Assembly: GCF_020531965.1 (NCBI RefSeq)
Contig: NZ_JAJAWH010000022.1
Coordinates: 23,848 to 87,847, forward strand
Direction of reading: 5' to 3'
Length of the DNA: 64,000 nucleotides
DNA from: Pseudorhizobium xiangyangii
GTDB lineage: Bacteria > Pseudomonadota > Alphaproteobacteria > Rhizobiales > Rhizobiaceae
Shown piece after piece: positions 1-9,070 of the stretch. Every line of letters starts with the position of its first letter. Positions within the stretch are counted from its first letter, which is position 1. The notes beneath the pieces were generated by a model that was not told where the DNA came from, made no database searches, and saw only the letters and a program-made list of their open reading frames with translations. The position numbers and the translations under genes were made by a program.

Positions 1-1
1 C

Positions 2-493
2 GACCAGAGCCGCGTCATCCGCCCACACCCGGCCTTCCGGATCTTTGCAACCGCCAACACTGTGGGCCTGGGCGATACCACCGGCCTCTATCACGGCACG
101 CAGCAGATCAACCAGGCGCAGATGGACCGCTGGTCGATCGTTACGACCCTGAACTATCTGCCGCATGACCAGGAAGTCGATATCGTCGCTGCGAAGGTGA
201 AGAGCTTCGGAAAGACCGCCGAGGGCCGCGAGACCGTTTCCAAGATGGTGCGCGTCGCAGATCTCACCCGTTCGGCTTTCATGAACGGCGACCTTTCGAC
301 CGTCATGAGCCCGCGTACCGTCATCACCTGGGCGGAAAATGCGGAGATCTTCGGCGATATCGCCTTCGCGTTCCGCATCACCTTCCTCAACAAGTGCGAC
401 GAGCTGGAGCGCACGCTGGTTGCCGAACAGTATCAGCGGTCCTTCGGCGTAGAGCTGAAGGAGAGCGCTGCCAATATCGTATTGGGAGCTTGA
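2..493 (+). CDS. cobS: Cobaltochelatase subunit CobS (C-terminal part, gene starts before the window)
   Basis: This is the C-terminal 163 or so residues of the AAA+ subunit of the aerobic cobaltochelatase, which with CobN and CobT inserts cobalt into hydrogenobyrinic acid a,c-diamide using ATP. The frame is open from the left edge. Residues such as [20 protein letters not shown] and the following DRWSI are typical of the sensor-1 region of CobS AAA+ modules. The stop lies 13 nt before cobT, so the two subunits are clearly one operon. The promoter and Walker motifs lie outside the window. The CobS assignment rests on this motif and on the cobT neighbour and is firm. Confidence 0.95.
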   Translation, partial: DQSRVIRPHPAFRIFATANTVGLGDTTGLYHGTQQINQAQMDRWSIVTTLNYLPHDQEVDIVAAKVKSFGKTAEGRETVSKMVRVADLTRSAFMNGDLSTVMSPRTVITWAENAEIFGDIAFAFRITFLNKCDELERTLVAEQYQRSFGVELKESAANIVLGA

Positions 494-506
494 GGCAACA
501 ATCGGC

Positions 507-2405
507 ATGGCAGGACCGGGAGACAATCTGAAGGGCAAGTCAGGCGGGCTGGTGGATACCGAGCCGATGCGCCGGGCGATCACGGGCTGTGTGCGCTCGA
601 TCGCGGGCAATGGCGAGGTAGAAGTCTCGTTCGCCAACGAACGCCCCGGACTTGCGGGCGACCGTATCCGGCTACCCGAAATCTCCAAGCGCCCTACGGC
701 TAACGAGATTGCCGTCACGCGCGGCCTCGGCGATTCCATGGCCTTGAGGATCGCCTGCCACGACACGAACGTCCACGCCACTCTGGCACCACAGGGAAGC
801 GACGCCCGCAGCATCTTCGATGCGGTCGAGCAGGCCCGTGTGGAATCGATCGGCGCGTCGCGCATGAGCGGCATGGCGTCGAACCTGGATTCGATGAATG
901 CGGAGAAGTACGCGAAAGCGAATTTTTCGGGCATCGAACGGCAGGAAGATGCGCCTATTGCCGAAGCCATGGCCATGCTGGTGCGCGAGAAGCTTGCCGG
1001 CACCAAGGCTCCTGCGAGCGCCGGCAAGGTGCTCGATCTGTGGAGGCCCTTCATCGAAGGAAAGGCCGGTACCGACCTTGATAATCTCAAGGGTGCGATC
1101 GAGGACCAGCAGGCCTTCGCGAAGCTCGTGAGGCACATGCTCTCTTCCATGCAGATGGCCGAGGATCTCGGGGACGACGATTCCGAACCCGAGGAGATGG
1201 AAAACCCGAACGACGACGACCAGCAGCGCAGCAACGAGGCGGAAAACGAGGAAATCGAGGAAGAGGCCGGCTCCGATGCCGCTCCCGCCGAGCAGAGCGA
1301 GGCTGCGGACGACGAGCTTGACGAAGGGGAAATGGACGGCGCCGAAATGTCCGATGACGACATGTCGGACGAGGCTGACGACCATTCCGAGACACCCGGC
1401 GAAACCCGCCGCCCCAACAGCCCCTTCGACGACTTCAACGAGAAGGTCGACTACCACATCTTTACGCAGGAGTTCGACGAGGAGATTCTCGCCGAGGAGC
1501 TTTGCGACGAGGCGGAACTCGAACGGCTGCGAGCTTTCCTCGACAAGCAGCTTGCGCACCTGCAGGGTGCGGTCGGGCGCCTCGCCAATCGCCTGCAACG
1601 TCGATTGATGGCTCAGCAGAACCGCTCCTGGGATTTCGACCTCGAAGAAGGCTACCTCGATCCTGCGCGTCTCGTGCGCCTCATCATCGATCCCATGCAG
1701 CCGCTCTCCTTCAAGAAGGAGCGGGACACGCAGTTCAGGGATACGGTGGTTTCGCTGGTGATCGACAATTCCGGTTCGATGCGCGGCCGGCCGATCACCG
1801 TCGCGGCGACCTGCGCTGACATCCTTGCTCGGACGCTGGAGCGTTGCGGCGTCAAGGTAGAGATCCTCGGCTTCACGACCAAGGCCTGGAAGGGCGGGCA
1901 GGCGCGCGAACAGTGGCTTGCCGGCGGGAAGCCGGCTAATCCGGGCCGTCTCAACGACCTGCGCCACATCGTCTACAAGTCGGCGGACGCGCCTTGGCGC
2001 CGTTCGCGCCGCAATCTTGGTCTGATGATGCGCGAAGGGCTTCTGAAGGAAAACATCGATGGCGAGGCGCTGATGTGGGCGCATAACCGCCTGATCGCCC
2101 GGCCGGAACAGCGCAAGATCCTGATGATGATCTCCGATGGTGCGCCGGTCGACGATTCGACGCTATCGGTGAACCCTGGCAACTATCTCGAACGGCATCT
2201 GCGGGCGGTAATCGAGCAGATTGAAACGCGCTCGCCCGTCGAACTCCTGGCGATCGGTATCGGCCATGATGTCACTCGCTATTATCGCAAGGCCGTGACG
2301 ATCGTCGATGCGGACGAGCTTGCCGGTGCGATGACCGAACAGCTTGCGGCGCTCTTTGCAGAGAATGGTGCCGCTGCCGGCGGAAGAGCGCGGCGGGCCG
2401 GTTGA
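507..2405 (+). CDS. cobT: Cobaltochelatase subunit CobT
   Basis: CobT is the second ATP-module subunit of the aerobic cobaltochelatase; it pairs with CobS in a chaperone-like ring that drives the CobN catalytic subunit. The protein is 632 residues, the usual length. A very acidic stretch of Glu/Asp runs from about residue 220 to 310. A C-terminal von Willebrand A domain follows, with the MIDAS motif DNSGSM near residue 419. This layout (acidic linker plus VWA) is diagnostic and mirrors magnesium chelatase subunit D. ATG at 507 follows cobS by 13 nt. Its TGA overlaps the TTG start of the next gene. Confidence 0.96.
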   Translation: MAGPGDNLKGKSGGLVDTEPMRRAITGCVRSIAGNGEVEVSFANERPGLAGDRIRLPEISKRPTANEIAVTRGLGDSMALRIACHDTNVHATLAPQGSDARSIFDAVEQARVESIGASRMSGMASNLDSMNAEKYAKANFSGIERQEDAPIAEAMAMLVREKLAGTKAPASAGKVLDLWRPFIEGKAGTDLDNLKGAIEDQQAFAKLVRHMLSSMQMAEDLGDDDSEPEEMENPNDDDQQRSNEAENEEIEEEAGSDAAPAEQSEAADDELDEGEMDGAEMSDDDMSDEADDHSETPGETRRPNSPFDDFNEKVDYHIFTQEFDEEILAEELCDEAELERLRAFLDKQLAHLQGAVGRLANRLQRRLMAQQNRSWDFDLEEGYLDPARLVRLIIDPMQPLSFKKERDTQFRDTVVSLVIDNSGSMRGRPITVAATCADILARTLERCGVKVEILGFTTKAWKGGQAREQWLAGGKPANPGRLNDLRHIVYKSADAPWRRSRRNLGLMMREGLLKENIDGEALMWAHNRLIARPEQRKILMMISDGAPVDDSTLSVNPGNYLERHLRAVIEQIETRSPVELLAIGIGHDVTRYYRKAVTIVDADELAGAMTEQLAALFAENGAAAGGRARRAG

Positions 2406-3400
2406 AGGTCGGAAATCTGAAGCGCGCGCGGCTGCCTGCCTGGGGATGTGCGTTTGCTCTCTTGGCTTTTCCCGTTGCCCCTGCAAGCGAATTCGTACCG
2501 GTCGTTTCCCGATCCATCCAGCAGTTCAAGCCGGGCTCTCCGCAGACCCGTTATGGCTCCCTAGAGTTCATCGGGGGCATCCAGTATTCGTCCTCCGACA
2601 GCAGGGTCGGCGGCGTGTCGGCGATCCGTTTTCGGCCGAACGGCCGTGACTTTGTCGCGGTGCTCGATACCGGCGACTGGATGACGGGTTCGATCGTCCG
2701 CGACGCGGACGGCCGCATTTCAGACTTGTCGCAGCTTTCCGTGGTCGCGATGCGTGCGCAGGAGCAGAACCCGTCGAAGTTCGATGTGGATGCAGAGGGG
2801 CTCGCGGTACGTGAAGGAGAGCTGCTTGTCGGCTTCGAACGCCGCCATCGGATAGATGCCTATCCCGATCCGGGGTTCGAGACAGCACAGCCACGATCAG
2901 TCGATATGGTGATCCCCCGCCGCGAACTGCGCGCAAATGGTGGAATAGAGACGCTTGCCACCGCCCCGGCGGACAGCGCCTTGAAAGGCGCCGTCGTGGT
3001 GGTCGCCGAGCGGAGCATCGACGAGGACGGCAACCTGTTTGCCGCCGTGCTCGACGGCCCGCTGAAGGGGATCTTCAAAGTCGTGCGCAACGAGCCCTGG
3101 GCCGTGACCGACGGTGCGTTCCTGGAAGGCGGCGATCTTCTGCTGCTGGAGCGCCGCTTCAGCTACACCGGCGGCGTCGGTATGCGCATCCGCCGCATCG
3201 AGGCTGGCGTGATCCGCCCGGGCGCTTTGATCGATGGCGAGGTGCTGATCGAGGCTGACATGGGTGCCGAGATCGACAATATGGAAGGACTTGATGTGGT
3301 TCGAGGCCCCGATGGCGTCCCCCGGATCATCGTCGTTTCCGACGACAACCGATCCTTTCTTCAGCGTAACCTGATGCTGGAATTCCGGCTGACGGAGTGA
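2402..3400 (+). CDS. Secreted esterase-like/phytase-like family protein
   Basis: This is a 332-residue exported protein. The N-terminus is basic then hydrophobic ([19 protein letters not shown]), followed by a likely signal peptidase site near residue 27. The rest resembles the phytase-like beta-propeller family annotated as 'esterase-like activity of phytase' (PF13449), with motifs such as DAEGLAV and the late NMEGLDV repeat typical of these propellers. The substrate is unknown. The start is a TTG whose last bases overlap the cobT stop (TTGA), which implies translational coupling to cobT. Why a periplasmic propeller travels with a cytoplasmic cobaltochelatase is not explained by the sequence. 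The family call is moderately sure; any enzyme activity is inference. Confidence 0.8.
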   Translation: MKVGNLKRARLPAWGCAFALLAFPVAPASEFVPVVSRSIQQFKPGSPQTRYGSLEFIGGIQYSSSDSRVGGVSAIRFRPNGRDFVAVLDTGDWMTGSIVRDADGRISDLSQLSVVAMRAQEQNPSKFDVDAEGLAVREGELLVGFERRHRIDAYPDPGFETAQPRSVDMVIPRRELRANGGIETLATAPADSALKGAVVVVAERSIDEDGNLFAAVLDGPLKGIFKVVRNEPWAVTDGAFLEGGDLLLLERRFSYTGGVGMRIRRIEAGVIRPGALIDGEVLIEADMGAEIDNMEGLDVVRGPDGVPRIIVVSDDNRSFLQRNLMLEFRLTE

Positions 3401-3419
3401 CCACCGGCCGGATTGAAAA

Positions 3420-4055
3420 TCAGGCAGATTTTACCGTCGGCATCGGCTTCAGCACGTTCATCAGCGCGCCATAGGGCAGCAGCAGGACAACGCCGGCCAT
3501 CACTTTCACGACGAGGTCGCCAAGCGCCCACGAGATCCAGCGCGGTGCCTCTGTGGCAAGGACACCCAGGATCGGTGCAGGTGCGACCGCAAAATCCACG
3601 TTCGGACCGATGAAGGCGAAGAAGGGGGCGAAGGCCAGCGAGAAAAACAGCGCCGTATCGATCACCGTTCCGACCATCGATGCAGCCAGCGGGGCTTTCC
3701 ACCAGGTCTTGCGGCGAAGTTCGTTGAATACGGAGATGTCGAGTAACTGGCCTATCAGAAAGGCTGTCCCGGAGGCAATCGCGATGCGCGGCTCGGAAAG
3801 CCAGAAGGACAATGCCACGCCGACCACGAAGCCGACGTAAACCACGCGGCGTGCGATCGCGGGGCCGAACTGGCGGTTGGTGAGATCGGTGACCAGGAAT
3901 GCAACCGGATAGGTGAAGGCACCCCAGGTGAGGAGATCGCCAAGCGCGATGCCCCACAGCGTTCCAGTCAGATGGAACTGCACGAGAATGTTGGATGCGA
4001 CCACGATGGCCGCCATCGGTGTGGAATAGATAAGGGTAGAGCGTATCGCTAGCAT
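3420..4055 (-). CDS. yhhQ: Queuosine precursor transporter, YhhQ/VUT family
   Basis: A 211-residue polytopic inner-membrane protein of the VUT (COG1738) family, known to import preQ0/preQ1 or queuine for tRNA queuosine. Visible signs are about six hydrophobic segments, the motif LVTDLTNRQFG near the middle of the N-terminal half, and a later GTVIDTALFF segment, both typical of the family. I chose the ATG at 4055 over an upstream in-frame start at 4097, because it has an AGGA 8 nt upstream and because the upstream bases look like a preQ1 riboswitch. It lies downstream of rpmB on the same strand. A GluQRS gene that further modifies queuosine is found at 30720. Confidence 0.9.
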   Translation of the reverse strand: MLAIRSTLIYSTPMAAIVVASNILVQFHLTGTLWGIALGDLLTWGAFTYPVAFLVTDLTNRQFGPAIARRVVYVGFVVGVALSFWLSEPRIAIASGTAFLIGQLLDISVFNELRRKTWWKAPLAASMVGTVIDTALFFSLAFAPFFAFIGPNVDFAVAPAPILGVLATEAPRWISWALGDLVVKVMAGVVLLLPYGALMNVLKPMPTVKSA

Positions 4056-4081
4056 TTTTTTATCCTGGGTGATGCCACCAG
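4052..4081 (-). promoter_or_regulatory. Candidate preQ1-I riboswitch overlapping the yhhQ start codon
   Basis: Reading the minus strand, CTGG (4081-4078) can pair with CCAG (4068-4065) as P1. The loop contains GCAT (4075-4072), which is complementary to ATGC (4055-4052), the yhhQ start codon plus one base, giving a possible P2 pseudoknot. An A-rich segment (GGATAAAAAA) joins the two, and C4069 sits where the ligand-pairing C is expected. The arrangement resembles the compact class I preQ1 aptamer with its A-rich 3' tail. If right, ligand binding would hide the start codon and block transporter synthesis. P1 is only 4 bp and a competing hairpin exists, so this is a candidate. Confidence 0.5.
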
Positions 4082-4101
4082 TTGGGGATTGGTTCAACAG
4101 A

Positions 4102-4131
4102 AAGGGCTTGCCGGATTTCCGTCAAGCCCTT
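4102..4131 (-). terminator. Hairpin terminator after rpmB
   Basis: On the minus strand AAGGGCTTG (from 4131) pairs perfectly with CAAGCCCTT (ending 4102) around a 12-nt loop, followed by TTCTGTT. It begins 30 nt after the rpmB stop. Only about 20 nt separate it from the preQ1-like element of yhhQ, so yhhQ probably depends on read-through or on a promoter hidden in this hairpin. Confidence 0.7.
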
Positions 4132-4161
4132 CCAGGAACCGGTGATGTAACTGCGAGCGCT

Positions 4162-4452
4162 TTAAGCGGCTGCGGCAGTCTTCTTGGCGATCTGGCGACG
4201 CAGAAGGCGGGCGCGCATCGACAGTTCCTTCTCGTCAGCCTTCAGAAGGAAGGCGTCGAGGCCGCCGCGATGCTCGACAGAGCGAAGCGCGTGAGCCGTT
4301 ACACGAAGACGGAAGCGCTGGCCGAGAGCGTCGGAGATCAGCGTGACGTGGCACAGGTTCGGCAGGAACCGGCGACGCGTCTTGTTGTTGGCGTGGCTGA
4401 CATTGTTGCCCGACTGGACGCCCTTGCCGGTCAATTCGCACATACGGGACAT
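4162..4452 (-). CDS. rpmB: 50S ribosomal protein L28
   Basis: Ribosomal protein L28 of the large subunit. The 96-residue product begins [20 protein letters not shown] and continues with [12 protein letters not shown], the hallmark L28 N-terminus. Alphaproteobacterial L28 is this longer form, with a basic tail ending in an Ala-rich segment. It is a single-gene unit with its own strong promoter (4541-4569) and a hairpin terminator after the stop. Confidence 0.98.
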   Translation of the reverse strand: MSRMCELTGKGVQSGNNVSHANNKTRRRFLPNLCHVTLISDALGQRFRLRVTAHALRSVEHRGGLDAFLLKADEKELSMRARLLRRQIAKKTAAAA

Positions 4453-4540
4453 GGTACACCTTTGTTCTTATGCAATTGAATGGTACTTCCGGGCAATGCT
4501 CGGCGCGCCGATCCAACTGGTCTGATTGGAAAGTTGCGGT

Positions 4541-4569
4541 TCTATAGTCAGTGGGGCCGCGGACGTCAA
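4541..4569 (-). promoter_or_regulatory. Probable sigma-70 type promoter of rpmB
   Basis: On the minus strand TTGACG (4569-4564) is followed by a 17-nt spacer and TATAGA (4546-4541). Both hexamers are close to the housekeeping consensus. The predicted transcript would start near 4534 and have an 80-nt leader before the rpmB ATG at 4452. Confidence 0.7.
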
Positions 4570-4698
4570 GCCAAACCTTGGCCTTCCACCGTGATTCCGT
4601 TCGAACAGCGTTCAAGCGGCTATTTTCTTGCCACAGTGCGGGCCTTATATCAGGTTACCGGGATGGTATGAAGCCATCTCTCCTTTTTGAGGCTTTTC

Positions 4699-5472
4699 AT
4701 GATTGGGCGTCGTCTGTCCCGCCTTGCCTTTGCACTGTCAATCGCGCTTCTGGCCAGCCCGGCCGGCACCGCCGGTTTGCAGCATGTGAGCGAGTACGAC
4801 ATCTCCCTCGGCGTGCTCCCTATCGCCAAGGCGTCGTTCTCCAGCGAGTTCGGTGGTAACGGCTATCGCATCAGCGGCAGCTTCCGGTCCTGGGGTATTG
4901 CGGAGATCATCACCAAGATCTCTGCCGAAACGACCGTCAGCGGCCGCAAGCGGGGCGACAAGCTTCAGGCTGACCGCTACAGCCTCGTCTACAAGACCGG
5001 CAAACGTACACGTGTCTATGACGTTACCTACCGTAACGGAAACGTCACGCGGACGGTCATGAGGCCGGAGCCGAAGCAGCGACCGGAGAGTTGGGTACCT
5101 GTGACCGAAGGAGATCTGCGCGCGGTTCTTGATCCGCTCAGCGGTCTCGTCTTCGATGGCGATGCCAGGGTATGCCCTCGGCGGGTGCCGATCTATGACG
5201 GCGAATCCCGGTTGGATCTGGTGCTGACACCAAAGGGAACGAAGGCGTTCTCCACGGATGGTTTCGAAGGCGAGGCCATCGTCTGCGAGATCCGCTATGA
5301 ACCCAAGTCCGGTTTCCGCCGGGGCCGAAGCGATATCGAGTACCTCAGGAAAACGCCGATGGAGGTCTGGTTTGCCAAGGCCCGATCGGTCAATGTATAT
5401 GCTCCGGTCTACGCCCGCATTCCCACCAGGATGGGGCAGGTCTATGTGAAGGCTGCACGGTACGGCGGCTAG
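4699..5472 (+). CDS. DUF3108 domain protein, exported
   Basis: A 257-residue protein with a signal peptide (RRLSRLAFALSIALLASPAG) and a beta-rich body containing motifs such as YDISLGVLPIAKASF and the late TPMEVWF, which place it in the DUF3108 family. Members are periplasmic or outer-membrane-facing proteins of unknown function in proteobacteria. The ATG at 4699 has TGAGG 6 nt upstream and was preferred to a TTG at 4687 without such a site. It stands alone between divergent rpmB and the EamA exporter; no function can be assigned. Confidence 0.82.
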   Translation: MIGRRLSRLAFALSIALLASPAGTAGLQHVSEYDISLGVLPIAKASFSSEFGGNGYRISGSFRSWGIAEIITKISAETTVSGRKRGDKLQADRYSLVYKTGKRTRVYDVTYRNGNVTRTVMRPEPKQRPESWVPVTEGDLRAVLDPLSGLVFDGDARVCPRRVPIYDGESRLDLVLTPKGTKAFSTDGFEGEAIVCEIRYEPKSGFRRGRSDIEYLRKTPMEVWFAKARSVNVYAPVYARIPTRMGQVYVKAARYGG

Positions 5473-5541
5473 CGCAGGTTCAAAGGACTACAGCGCTCTT
5501 GGCGCGCGCTGTAAGGGGCAGGGGCCCATAGAGGGAGCATT

Positions 5542-6432
5542 GTGAAAGTTCGCGGTACGCTGATCGGCTTTACGGCGATCCTGATGTGGTCGCTGCTCGC
5601 GTTGATGACGGCAGCATCGGGCAAGATGCCGCCTTTCCAGCTCTCAGCGGTGGCGTTTGCAATCGGCAGTCTTCCCGGCCTCCTGCTTTTCGCGGTGAAG
5701 CCCGAACGCCTGAAGTTCCTCAGGCAGTCGCCGAAGGTCTGGATCGTCGGCATTGCCGGCCTGTTCGGCTACCATTTTCTTTACTTCACCGCATTGCGCA
5801 ATGCGCCGGCCGTCGAGGCGGGGCTGATCGCCTATCTCTGGCCTCTGTTCATCGTGGTCGGATCGGCGCTTCTGCCGGGCGAAAGGCTGCGCTGGTATCA
5901 CGTCGCGGGTGCGCTTGCCGGTCTGGCGGGCACCGTTGCGATCGTTTCACGCAACGGCATTTCGTTCGACGACCGCTATGCGCTCGGCTATGGCGCCGCT
6001 TTCCTGTGTGCCTTCACCTGGTCCGGTTACTCGCTGCTGACCCGCCGCTTCGACCGCGTCTCGACGGATGTCGTGACCGGCTTCTGCATGGCCACCTCCC
6101 TGCTGTCTCTCGTCTGTCATCTTTTTCTGGAAACGACTGTCTGGCCCGAAAATGCGGGTGAGTGGATTGCGGTGGTCGGTCTCGGACTGTTGCCGGTCGG
6201 CGCTGCCTTCTATGCCTGGGACTATGGCGTCAAAAACGGTGATATCCAGATCATTGGCGCAGCAAGCTACGCGGCACCGCTTCTCTCGACGTTGATCCTT
6301 GTTCTCAGTGGCTTCGCCGAGCCTGACTGGCGCATTCTGCTGGCCTGCCTTCTCATCGCCGGCGGTGCGCTGCTCGCTGCTCGTGACATGCTGAAGCCCC
6401 GCGCTTCGCCAGAGCCCACGCCTGCGGAATAA
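5542..6432 (+). CDS. DMT/EamA-family exporter, YddG-like
   Basis: A 296-residue inner-membrane protein with about ten hydrophobic helices arranged as two EamA repeats. The opening (GTLIGFTAILMWSLLALM) and the central segment with YLWPLFIVVGSALLPGE resemble YddG-type exporters, which move aromatic amino acids and related metabolites out of the cell. Substrate assignment here is inference. The start is GTG at 5542 with GAGGGAG just upstream. It follows the DUF3108 gene by 69 nt and is convergent with the cupin gene. Confidence 0.85.
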   Translation: MKVRGTLIGFTAILMWSLLALMTAASGKMPPFQLSAVAFAIGSLPGLLLFAVKPERLKFLRQSPKVWIVGIAGLFGYHFLYFTALRNAPAVEAGLIAYLWPLFIVVGSALLPGERLRWYHVAGALAGLAGTVAIVSRNGISFDDRYALGYGAAFLCAFTWSGYSLLTRRFDRVSTDVVTGFCMATSLLSLVCHLFLETTVWPENAGEWIAVVGLGLLPVGAAFYAWDYGVKNGDIQIIGAASYAAPLLSTLILVLSGFAEPDWRILLACLLIAGGALLAARDMLKPRASPEPTPAE

Positions 6433-6438
6433 ACGAAG

Positions 6439-6864
6439 TTAGTCCTGCCCCGGCTCCCATTCAGGCGGAGCCATTTCGAATGCGGCAAACTCGAAGCCCG
6501 GAGCGACGGTGCAGCCGACCAGAGTGTAGTCGCCCAGCGGTTCGGCTGCTTGCCAGGCATTTGCCGGGACAATCGCTTGCGGGCGCTCGCCTCTTTCAAG
6601 ATCAGTTCCAAGCGTCACGTGTGTCGCGGTCTTTCCGTCATCGGAGATGCTCAGTCGCAGAGGTGATCCGGAATGGAAATGCCAGATCTCGACCGCGTCG
6701 CGGACGCGGTGCCAGTGGGAGCGGCTCCCAGCCTCGAGCAGGTAATAAATTGCTGTCGAGTGGCCGCGCGCACTGCCGTTGGTGTCGCGGAAAGTCTCCA
6801 CGTACCACCCGCCTTCGGGGTGGCGCTGCATCCCGAACGTCCGGATGATTTCGGCCGCGGTCAT
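6439..6864 (-). CDS. Cupin-fold DUF985 protein
   Basis: A 141-residue cupin of the DUF985 (cupin_5) family. It begins TAAEIIRTFGMQRHPEGGWY and has the family signatures SHWHRVRDAVEIWHF and GCTVAPGFEF. The His residues in the WHR and WHF motifs are the expected metal-site region. No reaction is established for the family. The ATG at 6864 is 1 nt after the gloB stop, so the two genes are translated from one message. That adjacency hints at a role beside methylglyoxal detoxification, but this is inference. Confidence 0.88.
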   Translation of the reverse strand: MTAAEIIRTFGMQRHPEGGWYVETFRDTNGSARGHSTAIYYLLEAGSRSHWHRVRDAVEIWHFHSGSPLRLSISDDGKTATHVTLGTDLERGERPQAIVPANAWQAAEPLGDYTLVGCTVAPGFEFAAFEMAPPEWEPGQD

Positions 6865-6865
6865 G

Positions 6866-7636
6866 TCAGAAGTTGTCCTTGCGCTTGCGGATCTCAGCAA
6901 AGACTTCCTCGTTTGTCCTGCTTTCCATCAGCAAGTTGCGACGGATCGCGGGATCGGTTGCGCGCAGGAAGGGATTTGTTTCCTTCTCCAGCCCGATTGT
7001 GGTGGGAATGGTGAACTTACCGGCTTTCCGGGCAGTCTCGACCTCCTGCACCCTATCCTGCAGCCGCCCATTGTCGGGATCGACGCTTAGCGCGAAGCGG
7101 GCATTGGACAGGGTATATTCATGGCCGAAATAGACTGCCGTCTCATCCGGAAGGACGGCGAGCTTCTGGAGCGAGTGCCACATGTCGGCTGCGGGGCGTT
7201 CGAACAGTCGGCCGCAGCCGAGCGCGAAAAGCGTGTCGGCTGCAAACAGGATCTTGTCGTCGAGGAAGTGGTAGCAGATGTGCCCTGCCGTGTGGCCGGG
7301 CGTCTCGATCACGCAGACTGTGTGTTCGCCGAACTGGAACTCGTCTCCGTCGGCGACCGACTTGTCCAGGCCGGGAATGGCGACGGCCTCATTGATGGGG
7401 CCGATAATCTCTAGGCCGAAGCGTTCCTTGAGTGGAAGGTTTGCTTCGACATGGTCCGTATGGTGGTGTGTCGTCAGAATGTGAGTGAGTTTCCAGCCCC
7501 GCCTTGCGGCAGCATCAATGATCGGCTGTTCCTCTGGAGCATCGATCGATGCCGTCAGCCCCGTCTCGGGATCATGGACCAGCACGCCATAATTATCACT
7601 ACGGCATTGAAAGACTTCAATTTCCAAAGTTTTCAT
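6866..7636 (-). CDS. gloB: Hydroxyacylglutathione hydrolase (glyoxalase II)
   Basis: Glyoxalase II hydrolyses S-D-lactoylglutathione to D-lactate and glutathione, the second step of methylglyoxal detoxification. The 256-residue protein is a metallo-beta-lactamase fold enzyme with the metal motif THHHTDH at residues 56-62. Further ligands sit in ETPGHTAGH and [13 protein letters not shown], and the C-terminal HAGH domain ends with the usual NPFLR segment. It is transcribed divergently from the methyltransferase at 7723 and followed by the DUF985 cupin. Confidence 0.97.
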   Translation of the reverse strand: MKTLEIEVFQCRSDNYGVLVHDPETGLTASIDAPEEQPIIDAAARRGWKLTHILTTHHHTDHVEANLPLKERFGLEIIGPINEAVAIPGLDKSVADGDEFQFGEHTVCVIETPGHTAGHICYHFLDDKILFAADTLFALGCGRLFERPAADMWHSLQKLAVLPDETAVYFGHEYTLSNARFALSVDPDNGRLQDRVQEVETARKAGKFTIPTTIGLEKETNPFLRATDPAIRRNLLMESRTNEEVFAEIRKRKDNF

Positions 7637-7722
7637 ATGCTGTCCCGTTGCAACATTGGATCGAAATGCAATGTAGAGACTCCCGCTTTGATGTCCAACC
7701 GCTCTCTGCTAGCATTTTTGTG

Positions 7723-8472
7723 ATGCACACTGATATTGTCGATCTTCGTGAGTTCTATCACTCTCCGCTGGGCGCTCTGGCTGAGCGCTCGATCACGTTG
7801 GCACTTTCGTCGCTTTGGGCCAGGCTGCCGGACGAGCGTCTGGTCGGGATAGGATATACCGTTCCCTATCTCGAACGCTTCAAGGCTGATACGGAACGCA
7901 CCTTCGCGTTCATGCCGGCGGGGCAGGGGGCGGTGAATTGGCCTGTCGGAGAATTGTCGGCGACGGCGCTGGTGTTCGACGAGGAATTGCCGCTGCCCGA
8001 TGCTTCGGTGGATCGGATACTCATGGTCCATTCGCTGGAGTTCGCAGAAAATCCACGCGAGACTCTGAAAGAGCTGTGGCGGGTGCTGGCGCCGGGTGGG
8101 CGGCTGGTGCTCGTCGTTCCGAACCGGCGCGGCGTCTGGGCGCGGATGGAGCATACGCCTTTCGGTTCCGGACGGCCCTATTCGCGCGGGCAGCTGACGT
8201 CGCTCCTGCGGGAGACGAACTTCACTCCGGCAGCAAGTGCTGAGGCATTGTTTTTCCCGCCGTCTCGCATCCGCACGGTTCTGAGGTTCCGGAACGTGTT
8301 CGAGCGGATGGGGCGCCGCTTCTGGCCGGTTTTCTCCGGCGTCATCGTCGTCGAAGCCCAGAAGCGCCTCTACCAGGGCTTGCCGGTTGCCGCGCGGGCC
8401 TCCCGCCGCGTCTTCGTTCCAGTTCTGGCGCCGCGGGGCGTGCCCACGACGCGCAGCAGCAATCAGGGTTGA
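7723..8472 (+). CDS. Class I SAM-dependent methyltransferase
   Basis: A 249-residue cytosolic methyltransferase related to the Methyltransf_11 group. The visible core is the acidic post-motif stretch LPDASVDRILMVHSLEFAEN followed by LKELWRVLAPGGRLVLVVPN, which is motif III. The glycine-rich SAM loop near the N-terminus is atypical: the region GIGYTVPYLERF takes its place. The C-terminus is basic and Arg/Pro-rich. Substrate is unknown. ATG at 7723 was chosen because the family similarity starts there. Its 3' end overlaps the convergent SnoaL-like gene by 10 bp. Confidence 0.85.
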   Translation: MHTDIVDLREFYHSPLGALAERSITLALSSLWARLPDERLVGIGYTVPYLERFKADTERTFAFMPAGQGAVNWPVGELSATALVFDEELPLPDASVDRILMVHSLEFAENPRETLKELWRVLAPGGRLVLVVPNRRGVWARMEHTPFGSGRPYSRGQLTSLLRETNFTPAASAEALFFPPSRIRTVLRFRNVFERMGRRFWPVFSGVIVVEAQKRLYQGLPVAARASRRVFVPVLAPRGVPTTRSSNQG

Positions 8473-8891
8473 AGGTCGAAAATTGCCAGCGGCTGACCTT
8501 CCATCGCGAACGGAACGGACTCATGGACGTGAACGATCACCCATCGCCCGCCCTCTCTGGCGAAGGCGACGGTGAGGCGAAACCAGAAGCCGATTTTCTC
8601 CTTGCCGATTTTGCTGCCGGCGAGAAAGGCGAGCGCGCTGCACCAGCCGGTGTCGCCGCCGACCCGCAGGTCCGTGTTGCGGATCTCGAACTCCAGCCCG
8701 CCGTCCCATGTGTCCAGCCAGGCTTGCAAACCCGCCCTGTCGTTGCCGATCTGCTCCAGCGGCGGGGCAAGAGAGAAATTCCGGATGGTTTCCGACTGGC
8801 AGGCGATGATGCCGCCGGCATCTTTCGCCCGCAAAGCCTTTGTCCAGGTTTCCAGCACGTCGCGAATGTCGTCGAAGTCTCCGGTGCTCAT
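8463..8891 (-). CDS. SnoaL/NTF2-like protein (YybH/DUF4440 type)
   Basis: A 142-residue protein of the NTF2-like cone fold. The sequence DIRDVLETWTKALRAKDAGG at the N-terminus, the central LAPPLEQIG, and WVIVHVHESVPF near the end match YybH/DUF4440-type proteins. These include ketosteroid isomerase-like enzymes and ligand-binding proteins; no substrate can be named. The ATG at 8891 has GAGGAAC upstream, so the longer open frame to 9026 is not needed. Convergent with the methyltransferase. Confidence 0.8.
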   Translation of the reverse strand: MSTGDFDDIRDVLETWTKALRAKDAGGIIACQSETIRNFSLAPPLEQIGNDRAGLQAWLDTWDGGLEFEIRNTDLRVGGDTGWCSALAFLAGSKIGKEKIGFWFRLTVAFAREGGRWVIVHVHESVPFAMEGQPLAIFDLQP

Positions 8892-9070
8892 GCGTTTGTT
8901 CCTCGTCGTTGAGATCATCTGAAAGACGTCTGACGCCTTGCAGTTCCGACAGGCAGGTTCAAAAAAGGGAATGCCAGCCATCACTCCACGGCCCTCGACA
9001 AAGGCCGTTTTCGGCATTAATGCCACAGGATTAACCGCCGTTACCGGTATTCTTCCAGAAGGTCGATCCC

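Noticed and set aside
672-2084. Long open frame (about 470 codons) antisense to cobT
   Set aside because: It mirrors the acidic, high-GC coding frame of cobT, has no family-like motifs and no ribosome-binding site.
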